In this document: positions 11,504 through 24,096 of the stretch, in pieces
Layout: each line of letters opens with the position of its first letter
Position numbering within the stretch: position 1 is the first letter of the stretch
NCBI RefSeq assembly: GCF_001704415.2
Contig: NW_017189851.1
Span: forward strand, 682,001-746,000
Reading direction: 5' to 3'
Source of the DNA: Capra hircus
Lineage: Eukaryota; Chordata; Mammalia; Artiodactyla; Bovidae
DNA length: 64,000 nt
Program-made: the position numbers and the translations under genes
Notes under the pieces: generated by a model
Told to the model about the DNA's origin: nothing
The model's input: only the letters and a program-made list of their open reading frames with translations
Databases searched by the model: none

Positions 11504-14500
11504 AAACACCGCTGAGCCCCAACACCATGCAGCCTGACCTCACACCTGGCAGGTGGGTCCTGGGGGACACAGGATGCCAGTCCTGCCGGCGCCCCCTCCA
11601 GGCCGAAGGGTGCGTGGCCAGAGGAGCACTTTGAGCGGCCCTGGCAGCCTCAGGCGGTGCAGGTGGTGTCCACGGTGACAGCTCGCTGCTGGCATGAGCT
11701 GTGCCCTTGGGCGGGCAGCAGTGGGGGGCACCCGGCAGCAGCCTTTGAAACTCTGTCATGCTGGAGTGGGCGGGGGCAGGGTGGGGGAAAGGACCTGCTG
11801 TCCACTTGCGAGGGCCTGATCCCAGGGTTCCCCAAGGGCCAGTGGAGCCTGGTGGGGCCTGGCCCTGGGACAGCCCAGGTCAGCCTCACGAGGCACGAGG
11901 GTGTGGGCTCAGCCTCTGAGCGGTGAGGGTGGGAGCCTGGCCTGCCCCCCGTCTGCCTCCCCGCCCCCACAGCAGGCCTGACCTCGTTGGAAGCATCGCT
12001 CAGCCCAGTATGGATTTCCCATCTTTACTGAGGAGTGCATGGCCGGCCCGACGATGTTTTTCAGTTGCTGAGGGCGGGTGGGTGGGCAGAGTTGCTGTTC
12101 TGTCCGTGGCTCCGAGATTGCCTCACCCTGCACAGACCCATCCCCGGCCAGCACCCTCTGCCCAGCCCAGGGCACCACACCAGGGCCCTTTCCAGAGAGG
12201 GGTGACGAGGGCACAAGCCTCCCGTAGGGGACTGTGCATTGGCGGCTGGCCTGGAGAGGGGTCATTGGCTGGCCAGCATTTCACGGTCAGGCCCTGGCGG
12301 AGTGCTCCTAGTGCCTGAAGGCCAGGGTGCCATGCAGGGTCTGGGGGGAAGAGGAGCTCTGGTCGAGACTGAGGCAGGGTTCCCTCCTAGGCGGGCCAAC
12401 CCCGTGACCGCACAGGCACACAGGTGTGTCTCTCATGTGGCGTGTTCCTCACGCGGCGTGTTCACTGACACACACAGAACTGGCCGTGAACCTTGAGCAG
12501 GGGCCGCAGGAGCCGCGGGCGGGTGTCAGGGCTGCAGCAGGGATCACCAGCCCCCAGCAGCTTCTCGCCTGCCTGGCGCGGCCCCAGCCCACAGCATCCT
12601 GGGGTGTGGGCCTAGTGGTGTGGTCCCCAAGGCAGGGCCTGCTCAGAGGCCCCAGCACCGCAGTGGTGGGTGGGGTGCAGGTGGAGGAGAGGAGGGGGCG
12701 CTCCTGGCAGTGACCGTGTCCCTGCAGCAGGTGGGGAATCGGGCTCCAGGCCGGGCTCGGGCCCTGGAGGGCCTCAGGAAGCAGCCCAGGCTGGACGGGC
12801 TCACCCAGAATCTGGGCTGGCTGAGCTGCCTCACTGTCAGGGGCGGGACCAGGGTGCGAGCTGGAGCAGGGTGTGGAATTCCCAGGGCCCTTGGCCCCAA
12901 GTTGCACAGAGAATAACGGCTCTGCTGTTAAAACAATTTATTTTGCTCTCCAAGAAACTAACAGCTGTTTACAGTCAGCGTGTCTGAGCGGCTCCCTGGG
13001 GTGGCCATTTTGCGGATTCAGCCTCCCTGCGGCTCTTTGTGTGAGGCTCAGGATGGACGGAGGCTGTGCCCGTGACCCTGAGGCATCTCAGCCCCCAGGT
13101 CCAGGTCCCGTAGGCTGAGGCCTCTGGGCCCCGTCCTGGGGAGGTGGGGAGGCCCCTCGAGGCCATGGGCTGTGAGCACAGGCCAGATGAGGGGGGAGCT
13201 TGTGCCCAGAGGGCGTGCAGTGGGGGTGCGAGGCCTGGAGCCCGCGCCGGCCGCACCCAAGCTCGCCCAGCTCCACAGGCCTGTGCCCCCCTCCCTCAGC
13301 TGCGTGGACACAGGGCAGGCATCTGGAGCACACTCCCTGGGTCTGGAGCGTGGCCGTGGCAGACCATGGGCCTTTGAAAGCAGGACTGTGCGCACACACT
13401 CAGGGTCTCCTCCTGCCGCCTCCTCCTCCTTCACCAGAGAAGCCCCAAGACCTGTGGAGGCTCCAGCTGTGGATGCTGGAGGCTGGTGGGCCTCCCAGCC
13501 CAGGCCCCCCTCCACCATGCCCCACAGTCACTGCAGCGCCTGCCCTCGGGGGCAGGGATCTGCCTGGGTTCTGCAGCAGCTTATAGTGTTAACGCCAGGC
13601 AAATGGGGGCCAGGCTACCAGGGGGGCCCTCCTGACCATCACCACAGCCCAGGGCTGAGCACGAGTGAGGGTCCAGAGCCCATGGTGCCCGGCAGACTGG
13701 GGGCTGTGCCCAGGGTCGCACTGTCAGGCCCGGGAAGCCCATGTGCCAGGGGCAGCCAAGGGCCGTGGGGCGACAGGCAGGGCCTTAGGACGGAAGAGAG
13801 GAGCCCCAGACACGCAACTGTGCAAGAAGGTGGCATGCTGGTGGGCAGGGGATGTGTGGGTGCCGTGCACGCTGTGGGTGCGTGAGAGTCCACCTGCACG
13901 TCGAGGGGCTCCTCGCAGACCCGGCCCGCGTCGCGAGGTCCCTGGAGAGCACCCACTGCTGAGCGGAGGAACCGGCCTGGAGGCCCTTTGGGGACTCCCT
14001 GAGGAGGTCTCCCTATCACCCCATTTCACAGAAGGGAAAAGCGAGGCCCGGTCTGGCGGGGCGGCCCCTGGGTCTGCAGTCTGCTGGCCCCTCCCCACCC
14101 CAGCCACCTCCCTGCCGCTGTGCTCCTGCCAGACGGAGCACCTGGGCTCTTGTGTCCTGCCGCCTCGCAGTGATAACTGTCCACGCCAGCTTGGCCCAGC
14201 GGCCTGAGCAGGGAAGGTTGGGGCAGCTCCCCCAGCCCCAGGCTGCCCCCCTCCCTGGAGCCCGTGCTCCTCTGGTGCCCAGAGACCAGGAGCTATTCGG
14301 GCTGCACAGGCCTCTGTGGTGCCAGGCTCCAGTGAGCAAAGATCACGCTGACGTAGACAAAGTGGGCACCGAGGTGCCCGTGTGGACGTGTCAGGGAGAA
14401 GGCCCAAACAGAGGGGAGAGTGGGGCGGGGCGGGGCGGGGCAGGGCAGGTGGGCCCACCCAAGGCAGGGGCGCCCTCCGGGCTCCGGGCTGGCAGGCGGG

Positions 14501-17500
14501 AAGCACACACTGTGGTGACTGTGCTGGGGGCGGGGGCGCGAGCTGTCCCCCGGGAGCCCACGTGCCACCCCGCCTGCCCAGCCCGCGTGCCGCTTGGGGG
14601 CCCAGCCTCCAGCCAGGGGCACGGGGGGTGAGTGCCGGGCACAGTGTCCCCGACCAGGACACAGAGGCACCGGGGCCTTCTGGGCCCAGGGACCCCCTCT
14701 GCCCATGTGGTGTCACCGGGAAAGCACTGGTGGGCTCGTGGGTGCGGTGTCCCCATTCAGCTCCCTCTGGGTGGCGCACTCGCCAGCCATCACCGGCGAG
14801 TCTCCTGGTTAATGAACAGCTGGCCACAGCTTCCAGACTGGCCCGTGCCCTCCCTGGTGCCAGGGGCAGGACCGTGGAGGGCATGGCCATGCTGTGATGG
14901 GGACACTCTGGGGAGGCAATGGCCTCAGCAGGGTCCTGCCCCAACCCTTCTTCCCTCCATTGCCATCCGGCAGGAGGGGTCCAGGGCTCCTGGAGGTCTG
15001 TGGGCGCAGTTCCGGCAAGGCCCGTCCTCAGCCCGCCCCCAACCACGTGCCTGCAGCCTGTTCCAAGGAGACGTCTGACTCCAAAGCCCCCCACGCTGCC
15101 CACGGGCCACCCCCTGTGTGCCCAGCTCTGGCTGTGACGAGGTGCCAGCTCTCTGACCACTTGGACCCGCCCTGCCAGCTCCGAGTCCCTGCGGGGACCT
15201 GGAAGGGGAGATGAACTGCTGTTCTCAGGACTGAGGGCCCACACACAGAGCACGGCTGCTGGGTCCTGGCCGGGGTGGGGAGGTCTTGGCTGGGCTGGGG
15301 GCTCCTGGATGGGGTTGGGGGGTGTCCCAGCTGGGGCGGGGGAGTCTGTGAGGCCCCCAGAATAAGACCCCCACCCAGGCCCCCCACAGGGGCCCAGGGA
15401 AGGGCTGGGCCTGCAGCAGGGGGCACTGTACCTTTCTCTCCGGCTGCCTCCCTGCTCACAGCGTCCCGTGGCCTCGGCTCTGAGTGGGCAGGGGCTGGGC
15501 CAGCGGGGCTTCCCCTGAGCCCCACTTCCTGTGCTCTCACCCACAGCTGAGGCAGATCTGGTGCCCCGAATTCAGGTCCCCGCACCCCACACGAGCCCGC
15601 CCTCTCATCAGTGCCGTCTGGCCGACTTTGCGAGTCGGATGCTTCATTGCAGTATCTTTAGCTTGTGGGCCGAGCTCGGGAAAGGGGGTGGCTTGGGAAA
15701 GATAGCTGCCTGTCGTGGGGCCTGGAGACCCCAGAGGCTGTGGGATGGGCAGACCCTCCAGGCGCATCCTTCCAGGGACGCCCAGTCACCTCCCTCTGCC
15801 CAGCACCCCTCACCAGGCTCCCCAGGGAGACCCTGCCCCACCCTCACGGGCTACAGGTGACAGGTGAGCCTGGGCCCCAGCCAGGCTGCAGGAGACAGAC
15901 CCTCCATGACCAGGAGGGCGGCAGGTTGCGTGGCTGGTGGAGGCCGAGGCTCCCCGCACCGCACTGTCCGTTCTGGGAGCTCCGCTCCGCCTCAGGCTGC
16001 CCCGCGGTCCCAGGAAGGCGGTGCTGCTCAGGCATGACTGCTCCTACACCCCCTCTCCAGACCAAGAAAGGCCTTCTCAGGGAGGCTCGAGGCAGCCGAG
16101 GCCCAGTGCTGGCTCATCACAGGCAGGAGGCTAGGATCCCCCCCAGCCATGGAGGGTTGGGCTGAGTCCAGACCTAACACGGCTAGGGCTCTGTCCGCAG
16201 GCAGATGAGGGCTCAGACTCCGGGGCTGGTGGGTGCAGTCAGGGCCGGCCTCCAGGAGGAGGTGGCCTCTGATCTGGGTCTTGGAGCATCGGTAGGACTC
16301 GTGGGGCGGAGACCGCTGGGAGCCGGACGCTGCACTGACTGCCCGGTGCCAGGCACAGTGGTGAGGACGCAGCAGCTCCCGGGGACGCTGCTGTGGGGAC
16401 GGCGGGTGCCAGGCGCCCCCTCACTTCCTGTAGCTCTCACCTGGGCACACGCCCTATTTCTGGAGCACAGCACTGGGCGCTTCTGTGTGGTGGTGCTAAC
16501 TGGGGCTGGTTTTCACAGGCTGCGCCTAATGGGTAGGAGACCCGCAGACGTCCCTGGACACAGTTCACCTGCGTGGGGAGAGCAAGGTGGGAGCCATCTT
16601 GCCCCTTGGGTGTGTCTGTCCCCAGCAGAACAGGTGGGTGCCCAGCCAGGTCCCTCAAACAGCCTGGACCTAGCAGGGGGCATGGGGGTGGGCAAAGCAG
16701 CACCCCCGCCCCGGCCTGGGTGGTCACTCTGAGTCAGGCTTGGCCCAGGACGTGGCCTCGGGGCTGCTTTGTGCCCCCGCTGGCCTGGGGGTCCGGGGCT
16801 GGAGGGTCTGGGGCTGGAGGCCGTGTGTGTCCTGGTGGCACTGGCCTGGTGAGAGGAGAGCCTTGGGCCCCCTCCCTGGCCCCGGCAGCGGGGCCTGTTT
16901 AGGGAAGAATGGAGGGTGTGTGGGGATGGCTAGCAGGTGGACGGGTGTGTGAAGGGGCCCTTGGCCCTGCCCGGGGAGCCGGCAGAGGGGAGACAGGACA
17001 GGGTCCCTGGGGTGGGAGGATAGGAGTCAGGAACGGGGGTGGGTGAGAGCCTGGAGGTGGCCAGCTGCGGCTACAGCTGCTCCTGGGGGGCAGAGGGGCC
17101 CCTCGGGGGGCTCAGCCATGAAGCCCCCCTTGGTTCTCAGAGGCCTTGGTGGTCCCGAGGTGGACCCCCCAGCACCAAGCTCCCAAGGCCCAGAAACCCC
17201 TCCGACTCAGCACAACAGCTGGTCCTGGAAGCCCCTCGCAGACCTGCATCCACCCCACTGTTCGTCTCTGTTTCATCATTTTTCACAAATAATTGTGTGC
17301 GCCGTGCGGCCCCTGACCTGGGGTCGCTGGCTCCCATCCACAGACCCTCCTTGGGGGCTGGCCTTGTTTCCCCTGCCCAGCCTTGGTCACCCCACATGGT
17401 TCCCATCACCGTTCCTCTGTCCCTGGTGAGCGCCCTTGCAGCCTGGGCCCACGCCAGAGGGGAGGGTCTGCCTCCCCATCCTCCCTGCCCAAGATGGATG

Positions 17501-20500
17501 CTCCGTTATGGCCCACAAATCTCTGCTCAGCCCTTTGTGACAACAGGTCAGAGCCTCCTGCCCCCTGAGTTGTTAGCGGCGGGTTTAATTAGCGATCTCC
17601 ACAGAGCAGGGGCCAGGGCCCCAGGCCTCTCCTTGGGGGGGCACGGGGCTCGCCCTGGGGGGTTTCCGCAGGCCAGACTGCACAGCTGGCCTCCCCTCGC
17701 CCATCCCAGGCAGCCAAATGGGCAGACACCCGAAGTCCAGTCGCACCCCTGCTGGCCCCCAGCTCTCAGCCTGGGAAACGCCAGCATGAAGGACCCCAGG
17801 CCTCCCACGGGGGCTGTAGGCTGGGTGTCCATCTACTTCCTGTTGCCCGGCCTGGGGTGCCACTGTCTGCAGGAAGAAAGGGATGCTTGGTGGGTGCTCC
17901 AGCCGCGGCCCCAGCAGCCCCACTGTGGCCTGCACAGCCGGGGAATCCAAATGAGAGCTCTGAAGGCCCAGAAGACAGGCCTGTGGGGTTGGGGGGGGCG
18001 GTGTCTGCTGGGGGGACAGCTCGCAGATGGTGTGGCCGGAATGGGCTGCCCACCCTCTGTTGGGGGCTGCAGCCGTCTCAGCGGCCCAGGAGTCAGTCCT
18101 TCTGGTGCTGGCTCGGCCTGGGCCCCCCTCACAGAGGTTCCATGAGTCACAGGGACCCTGCTGTGGGGGTTTACTCATTCCTGGTGACAGGAGGGAAACC
18201 GAGGACCAGTGAGGTGTGCTGACCTGCCCCCAGCCCAGGCCCCACGTCTGGACCTCCTGGACCCTTGGGTCTGGGCCCTGTGGGTGCCTTCCAGGACCTC
18301 CACGACCACCTGGCTGGGGAGAGATAAGCCTCCCCAGCCCTCTGGGATCCCAGAGGGCTTCCTGGAGGAGGGGGTAATGTCAGAATTGAGTGTTGACATG
18401 AACAGAGGGTGCTGGGAGGAGGACCCCCCAGTGCTGCTGTCTGGGCACTGGGTGGGCAGCAGTGGGGAACTACACCCCCCACGGTTCCAGCTTGGCCATG
18501 CGGGGAGGGCTGCATCTGGGATGTTGTTGTCGCCACCCCCCCAGGACAAGCACAGGGTGGGCCAGGCGTGCAGGGCTCCAGGGTAGCCTCAGGGCAGCGT
18601 GTGGGGGCAGAGAGGCTCTGTGCGGCCAAGGCAGGACCAGGTTACCCTGCCTGTAGAGGGCAGCCGCCCTGCAGCCCCGGGGCCCAGCTTACCTGCCAAC
18701 AAACGCTTCTTTTCACGTAGAGGTGCTCCTGACATGTTCTCCGTCTCCGTGGACATCGGTCCACCATCAGCTGCTGAACGTTCTACTACTTCTATTATTT
18801 CAGAACTAATTCAAGGATTATCCTGATGTTTCTTCCAATTACTGTGTGGAGCCCCGGGCACCAGACAGATGGGGGCAGGTGCTTGTGTCTGGGGACCTGG
18901 GCCAGCCCTGCAGGTTGGCGGCAGTGTGGGGCGGTCCCGGGGCCCCTCAGCCCCCAGAGGCCTGCAGGCAGGCCACCCTGTCCTTCCCAGGTCCCGAGCT
19001 CGTGGCCGGCAGAGAAGTGACCCCCGGGAGCGGCCCAGCCTGAACCCAGCACCGGAGAGGGCTGCTCATCTCCCACCGCCCCTGCCAGCCCAGGCCCTGG
19101 GGGTCGCCCTGCACTGACCACTCTGGGTGGGGACGGGAAGGGCTGTGAGCCATGAGGGACGCGTGCGCCGTTGCCCTGTGGCTGGCCTGCCACCCTTGGA
19201 CGAGGGCCAGGAGCGCCCTGGCAAACCAGCAGCCAGCCTGGGACGGTGGACACTTCGTGCTGTTCTCGCGGCCTGAGTCGGCTCCCTACCTGGCTCCCAG
19301 TGTCCAGTGGGCCTGACCCCCGGGGACCCGGTGACGGGCGGGGGTCCAGGCTGGGTGGGACACGCAGGAGCTGAGCCTGCTGCCCCGGGCCCAGCGCCAG
19401 CTGGTGATGTCATTGCTTCCTGGGCTGTAAATATCACCCAAACTCACAACTCCCAAATTGTCCTCCAGCCCGGGCCCCTCTCCTGAGCTCAGCCTGCACA
19501 GCCCACGCGACACCCCCGCCCAGATGTCTCCTAGGCCTTGACAACGGAGGCTGCTCCTCCGGGCACCCCCGCCTCGGGTGCAGGCTGCTTAGCACCAGGG
19601 CCAGGAGCCCTGCCCACCGCTGCCTTCTGCTGGGTCCGGCTCAAACATGCCCATCCCTCTTGGGCCCCATCTGACCTGGGCCTGGCCAGACCTGTGTGCC
19701 CACCCACGAGTCTCCACCGTGCTCACAGCGGTCAGATGGGCTTTTTCGGGAAATCAGAACGGGGGCAAAGTCTGCGAGACCACACCCCCGCCCCCAGTCC
19801 ACCAGCTTCACCCTTGGAGGCCTGGCTAGCCCTGTCCTGGTTCCCTGCTCGCTGTGGCCTGGGTTTCGCTGTCCTGGGGGCTGGGAGGAGCCCCCACCTG
19901 AGGGTCAGCTGGTGGGAACAGACGTAGTCAGCCTTAGGAGTGCCCCAAGGGCAGACAGGTGCCTCTCAGTGAGAAGCAGTGTCCACCCCATCCCAGGAGG
20001 TGTGCGAGGTGAGGAGCCCAGGTGTGCCTCCAAGCTCTGTGCGGATGGGCACCTGCAGTTTCCTAGCCACCAGGAAGGTGGTGGGAAGACCCAGCCGTGG
20101 AGGGGAAGGAGCCGGACCTGACAGACAGAGAGATCCCCTCCCCACAGCAGCCCGATTCTGCTCTGGGCCTGGGCAGGGGTGGGGGTCTGAGCCCCCATGA
20201 GGGGCGCGGAGGGCCTGGGAGGGGGAGCGGGGGCTGGTTGCTGAGCACACCCGGCCCGCTGCCCCTCCCCTGGGCTCTGGAGCCCCAGCCGTGCCCACAG
20301 GCAGCCAGCTGGCTCCACGGCAACGCTCGCCACCCCCCACCCCCACCCCCACCCCAGTGGACTGTGTTCTTCCCTCCTCGGCTCTCCAGGCCCCGCCCCT
20401 GGGCGAGGGTGGGGTGGCCACATGGCTTCTCCAGTTTCAGTCCTTACGTCCAGGTTTTGAAAAAACGTGCGTGTTGATATTTTTGCCTGTGCTGCGTGTG

Positions 20501-21119
20501 AGCACACGTGTGGTCCCTGCCTGGCCTGTGAGTGCACGCGTGTACAGAATGGTGTGGGCGTGTGGAGCGCAGGCCCGGCTCCGGCTCTGCCATCAGCCCC
20601 CAGACCCAGGGGTGAGGGCGGCACACAGCCCCCTGCGGGCCTCTCGCGGCCTAGGGCTCCGTCAGGGCCACCCGAGCCTACCTGCAGGGTCCTCTGGGGC
20701 CCCCCAACCCACACGGGAGCTGGTGGGGGCAGCCAAGTGGTGCTGGGAGGCCAGGACCGCTAGGGACTCCGTGCAACCCCAGAGCAGATGGCCCCACAGA
20801 GGCAGCCTCCTCTTGCTGGGCGTGGTCTGCGCTGGAGTCACTGCTGTCAGGGCAGCCGGGAGGGAGGGGGCCAAGGCACATGGGGGTCGGCCTTAAGGCC
20901 AGCGGGGCTGGGAGGGGCGGCGGCCGGAGCGCTCCAGGTCCCTGCTGGCACAAGTGCTGGGCTGAAAGGGGTCTTGCTGCCCACCCAGGCCACAGCACCT
21001 GCAGCAGGCCCCCCCCCCTCACCACGCACCTTCCTGGGCCTCCGGGTGCCGTGAAGGGGGCGGGGCGGCACTTCCCGGCTCACCCCCCTCCCCTGGCTCA
21101 CAGCACCCCCTAGCCTAAG
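11504..21119. other. Intergenic sequence downstream of RTN4R
   Basis: No gene supported. It contains the longest non-repeat open frame of the window (minus strand 15544-13724), judged spurious, and scattered MIR-like pieces, for example ATTTCACAGAAGGGAAAAGC near 14022. Two less GC-rich stretches stand out: 12905-13015 and 18715-18850. An AATAAA on the minus strand within 12930-12945 could serve a non-coding transcript, but no upstream exon is recognised. Confidence 0.65.
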
Positions 21120-21407
21120 AGGCCACAGCTTACGAAAAGAGCTCTTTATTCCACATCGTCCAGTATTTTTACACAAGTAAAATAAAATGCATATCTCTAT
21201 ATACTGCGTTCCGGGCGGGAGGCGGCGTTCTGGAACAAACGCCCCGCCGTGCCCTGTAAACATGACGGGTGGAGATGGGGAGGGCAGGCAGGCGGACGGT
21301 GGGCAGCGCCGCTAGGGAGGGCGGGCGGCCGGCTGGCTGGTGGTGCGAGGGGACCCCGTATGTACACACACCCAGCTGCTGAGTGAGGCCTTGCGCTCGG
21401 GGGCCAG
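21120..21407 (-). terminator. RTN4R: RTN4R 3' UTR and poly(A) signal
   Basis: Downstream of the stop codon on the minus strand the first canonical AATAAA is at 21150-21145, about 260 bases past the stop. Cleavage is expected 10-30 bases further, near 21120-21135. The stretch just before the signal is AT-rich compared with its surroundings, as is common for 3' UTR ends. The signal is seen directly; the cleavage position is inferred. Confidence 0.75.
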
Positions 21408-22807
21408 TCAACAGCGCCCGAGCACCGTCCACAGCACCAGCGTCAGAGCCAGGGGGACGAGGCCGCAGGCGAGGCCGGGTGGGGCGCCTGAGCCCTCCAC
21501 CCCGCCGCTCCCGCCGCCCCCACTGCCCGCCTGGCCCAGACGGCACTGGCTGCGCGTGCGGTTCTTGCGGGAACAGCCCGGCCGCCTTCGTGGGCCCGTG
21601 GTGGGGGAGCCCGGGGGCTGAGAACTCTCAGGCTGCACCGCGGTCAGGGGGGGCTCCGCCGAGCCCGGCAGGGTCCCGAAGGGCGAGTCGTTGATGTGCC
21701 GGGGGCCAGAGCGGTTGCCCGGTGCGATGTCGCCGGGTGGGACTCGTCCCTTGAGAGCGTTGCCGGCCGAGGCGGGCCTCCCAGCCTCCAGCACCGAGGC
21801 CTTGTCCATGGCGTCCGGCTGGCAGCACTTGGGCAGCCCCAGAGGCTCCTCGTCGGCAGGCCCGCCGGTCCAGATGGGAGGGGCCGGCCGCGAGGCCACG
21901 GCGCAACCCTCCAGATCCGGGGCGGCCAAGCGCTTGAGGTCACGGCCGGCCAGGCGCGCGGGCAGGCTGCAGGGCAGCTCTGACGAGGAGCCGCGGAACT
22001 GCTGCAGCCAGGCCCAGAGCGGGCGCGCCCGGCAATCGCACACCCAGGGGTTGTCGTTGAGCCGCAGGTACTGCAGGGACCTCAGGGGCGCCAGGGCCTC
22101 CGCGGGCAACGCGGAGAGGTTGTTGGCGAACAGGTAAAGCGTCATGAGACGGCCGAGGTCCCGGAAGGCGTGCGGGTGCACGCGCGCCACGCGGTTCTGG
22201 TGCAGCAGAAGGCGGTCGAGGCTGTGCAGGCCGCGGAAGGCGCGCTCGGGCACGCTGGGGATGCGGTTGCCGTGCAGGAAGAGGTGCGTGAGGTTGCCCA
22301 GGTCGCTGAAGGCGTCGTCGGGAAGTGCCTGCAGCCCGTTGTCCTGCAGGTAGAGGTACTGCAGGGCGGCCAGGCCGCGGAACAGGCCGGGGCCCAGCTC
22401 CCGCAGGCCGCAGCGGTCCAGGTGCAGCGTGTGTAGCCGGCCCAGGCCCCGGAACGTGGCGGGGTCCACAGCCCGCAGCTGCGCGTTGTCGCTGAGGTCC
22501 AGCTGCTCCAGGAGCGCCAGGCCGGAGAAGGCGGCCGCGTCGATGTGGGCCAGCGCGTTTGAATGCAACCACAGGATGGTGAGGTTGCGGCAGGCGCGGA
22601 AGCCGGCGGCGGGCACGTACGCAATGCGGTTGCCGTGCAGGAAGACTCGCTGGCTGGCGGCCGGGATGTCGGCGGGCACAGCCTGCAGACCCTGCTGCGG
22701 GCAGCTGGTGGTCACCTTGGGTTCGCTGTAGCACACGCAGGCGCCTGGGCAGGGCGCCGCCACCCTCCACGCCTGCAGCCACAGCACCCAGGCCAGCAGC
22801 TGGCTTC
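21408..22807 (-). CDS. RTN4R: RTN4R exon 2: Nogo-66 receptor, nearly the whole protein
   Basis: This exon encodes residues 8-473 of the reticulon-4 (Nogo-66) receptor, a GPI-anchored neuronal surface protein that binds Nogo-66, MAG and OMgp and signals axon growth inhibition through co-receptors such as p75NTR and LINGO1. The acceptor is CCCACAG at 22814-22808 and the stop TGA is at 21410-21408. Visible parts: hydrophobic signal core LLAWVLWLQAW (about 11-21); LRR N-cap cysteines 27, 31, 33 and 43; a run of leucine-rich repeats to about residue 260; LRR C-cap beginning NPWVCDC with Cys 264, 266, 287, 309, 335 and 336; a Pro/Gly/Ser/Arg-rich stalk; and a hydrophobic tail for GPI transfer after Ser447. 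N-glycosylation sequons fall at 82, 179, 372 and 423. All cysteines named are retained and no frameshift is seen. The open frame runs upstream into the intron by chance. Confidence 0.97.
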
Positions 22808-24009
22808 CTGTGGGCAGAGGGGAGGGCGGTGAGGGGGCGGGGCGGGGCCAGCGTTTGCAGGTGGGATTCCGCCCCTGTGAGTGGGTGGGGCCGGCGAGGG
22901 CGGGGCTGTGCGGAAGGGGCTGCTGTCCCCGTGAGTGGGCGGGGCCCTGTTGGGTCTGGGCTTGCAGGAGGGGCTCCGCCCCGGGACCTCTAGTGCGGGG
23001 ATCCTTGCCCCACCCGCCATGAGGAAGCTGCTGCACCCCCAAACCCGCCAGGGGTCTCAAGCTCCGCGGGAAATCTTGACTGCCGCCTGGGACTCAAATA
23101 CACGAGCTGCCACGCCGCAGCCACCACTTGGGGTCCACGGGAAGGCCTCCTGGGAGGGACACTCACACCTGCAGATGCCAGACAGCCCGTGGGCCTGTGC
23201 TCAGTCCCGGCACCAGCAGCTCACAGGCCAGGCGGGGAGAGAAGCCCCTGGAAAACACCGGTGCACCAGGTGGGCCCCACTCACGCCACGAGCCCGGGGC
23301 TACCGCTCATGTCCAGGCCTGTCTTCTGACAGCTTCTGCAGCAGCACCACCCACCCCAAGAAGGTCCTCACGGGCTGCAGGAAGGGTGGGGCTGTGACCC
23401 AGAGCCCCTGGAGCCGAGGCCTGTCTGGATTCCAAGGGGGCCTCCACCTAGGGAGCTGGGAGCTGCAGCCCCTCGGCCCTCAGCTGGGGTCTGGTCCCAC
23501 AGCCGGACCCAGGAACCTGCTCCACCAGCCCCTGGATCAGGAGCCCTGAGGGCAGGGGCAGGCGGCAGGCAGGTCCAGGACTGGGGGTGCTGCAGCCCCG
23601 CCCGAGAGTCCCTCCCGAGAGCCCCTCCAGGCAGGCATGCTTCCTGGTGAACCTCCGCCTCCTCCCCTCCGCCTCATTTTCTGTCTCCTTCCCAGGCGAG
23701 GAGCTAACTCCAGTCCAGCTGCCCCCAACCCTCCCGCCCAGACACTCTCCCAGGGGTTCCGCCCCAGCCAAGGGGGTGCAGCTACCCTCTTCCCTCCTCC
23801 ATCGCGGGGCCTCACCCAAGACCTGGAGTGGGTGGGAGAGCGCTCCTGGGTACTGTCCCCAGGCTGGGCTCACCGGTAGGGTCACATGCCCAGCACTGGG
23901 CTCCCTGCCTGTCACCCCACCATTAGAGCCTCTGCTTTGAATGCAGAGGTTCTTTCTGCCTCGGGAGTGAGTCTATTAAAATGTGAATCCCCCTGGGAGG
24001 GTTACGGCT

Positions 24010-24096
24010 TATCAGCTAACACTTGAGTTATCAGCTAACACCTTCGTTGACAGCTAACACCTGCATTGACAGCTAACACCTTCGTTGGCAGCTAGC
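24010..24096. repeat. RTN4R: 19-bp minisatellite in RTN4R intron 1
   Basis: Four full units and a partial fifth around CAGCTAACACCTTCGTTGA, all 19 bases long, with a few substitutions between copies. Confidence 0.9.

Noticed and set aside
10717..11634. 305-codon frame of repeated THSLIHS-like residues
   Set aside because: Produced by the CATT/CACT array; no start context, no unique sequence of note, and other frames are equally open.
17039..18145. 368-codon plus-strand frame
   Set aside because: GC-rich composition, overlapping open frames on the other strand, no recognisable domain.
22808..23060. Extension of the RTN4R frame upstream of exon 2
   Set aside because: It crosses the splice acceptor into intron sequence. 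The exon 1 match and 473-residue total show the true start is at 38968.
24010..24096. Possible CRISPR-like short repeats
   Set aside because: The 19-bp units are directly tandem without spacers and the genome is mammalian.
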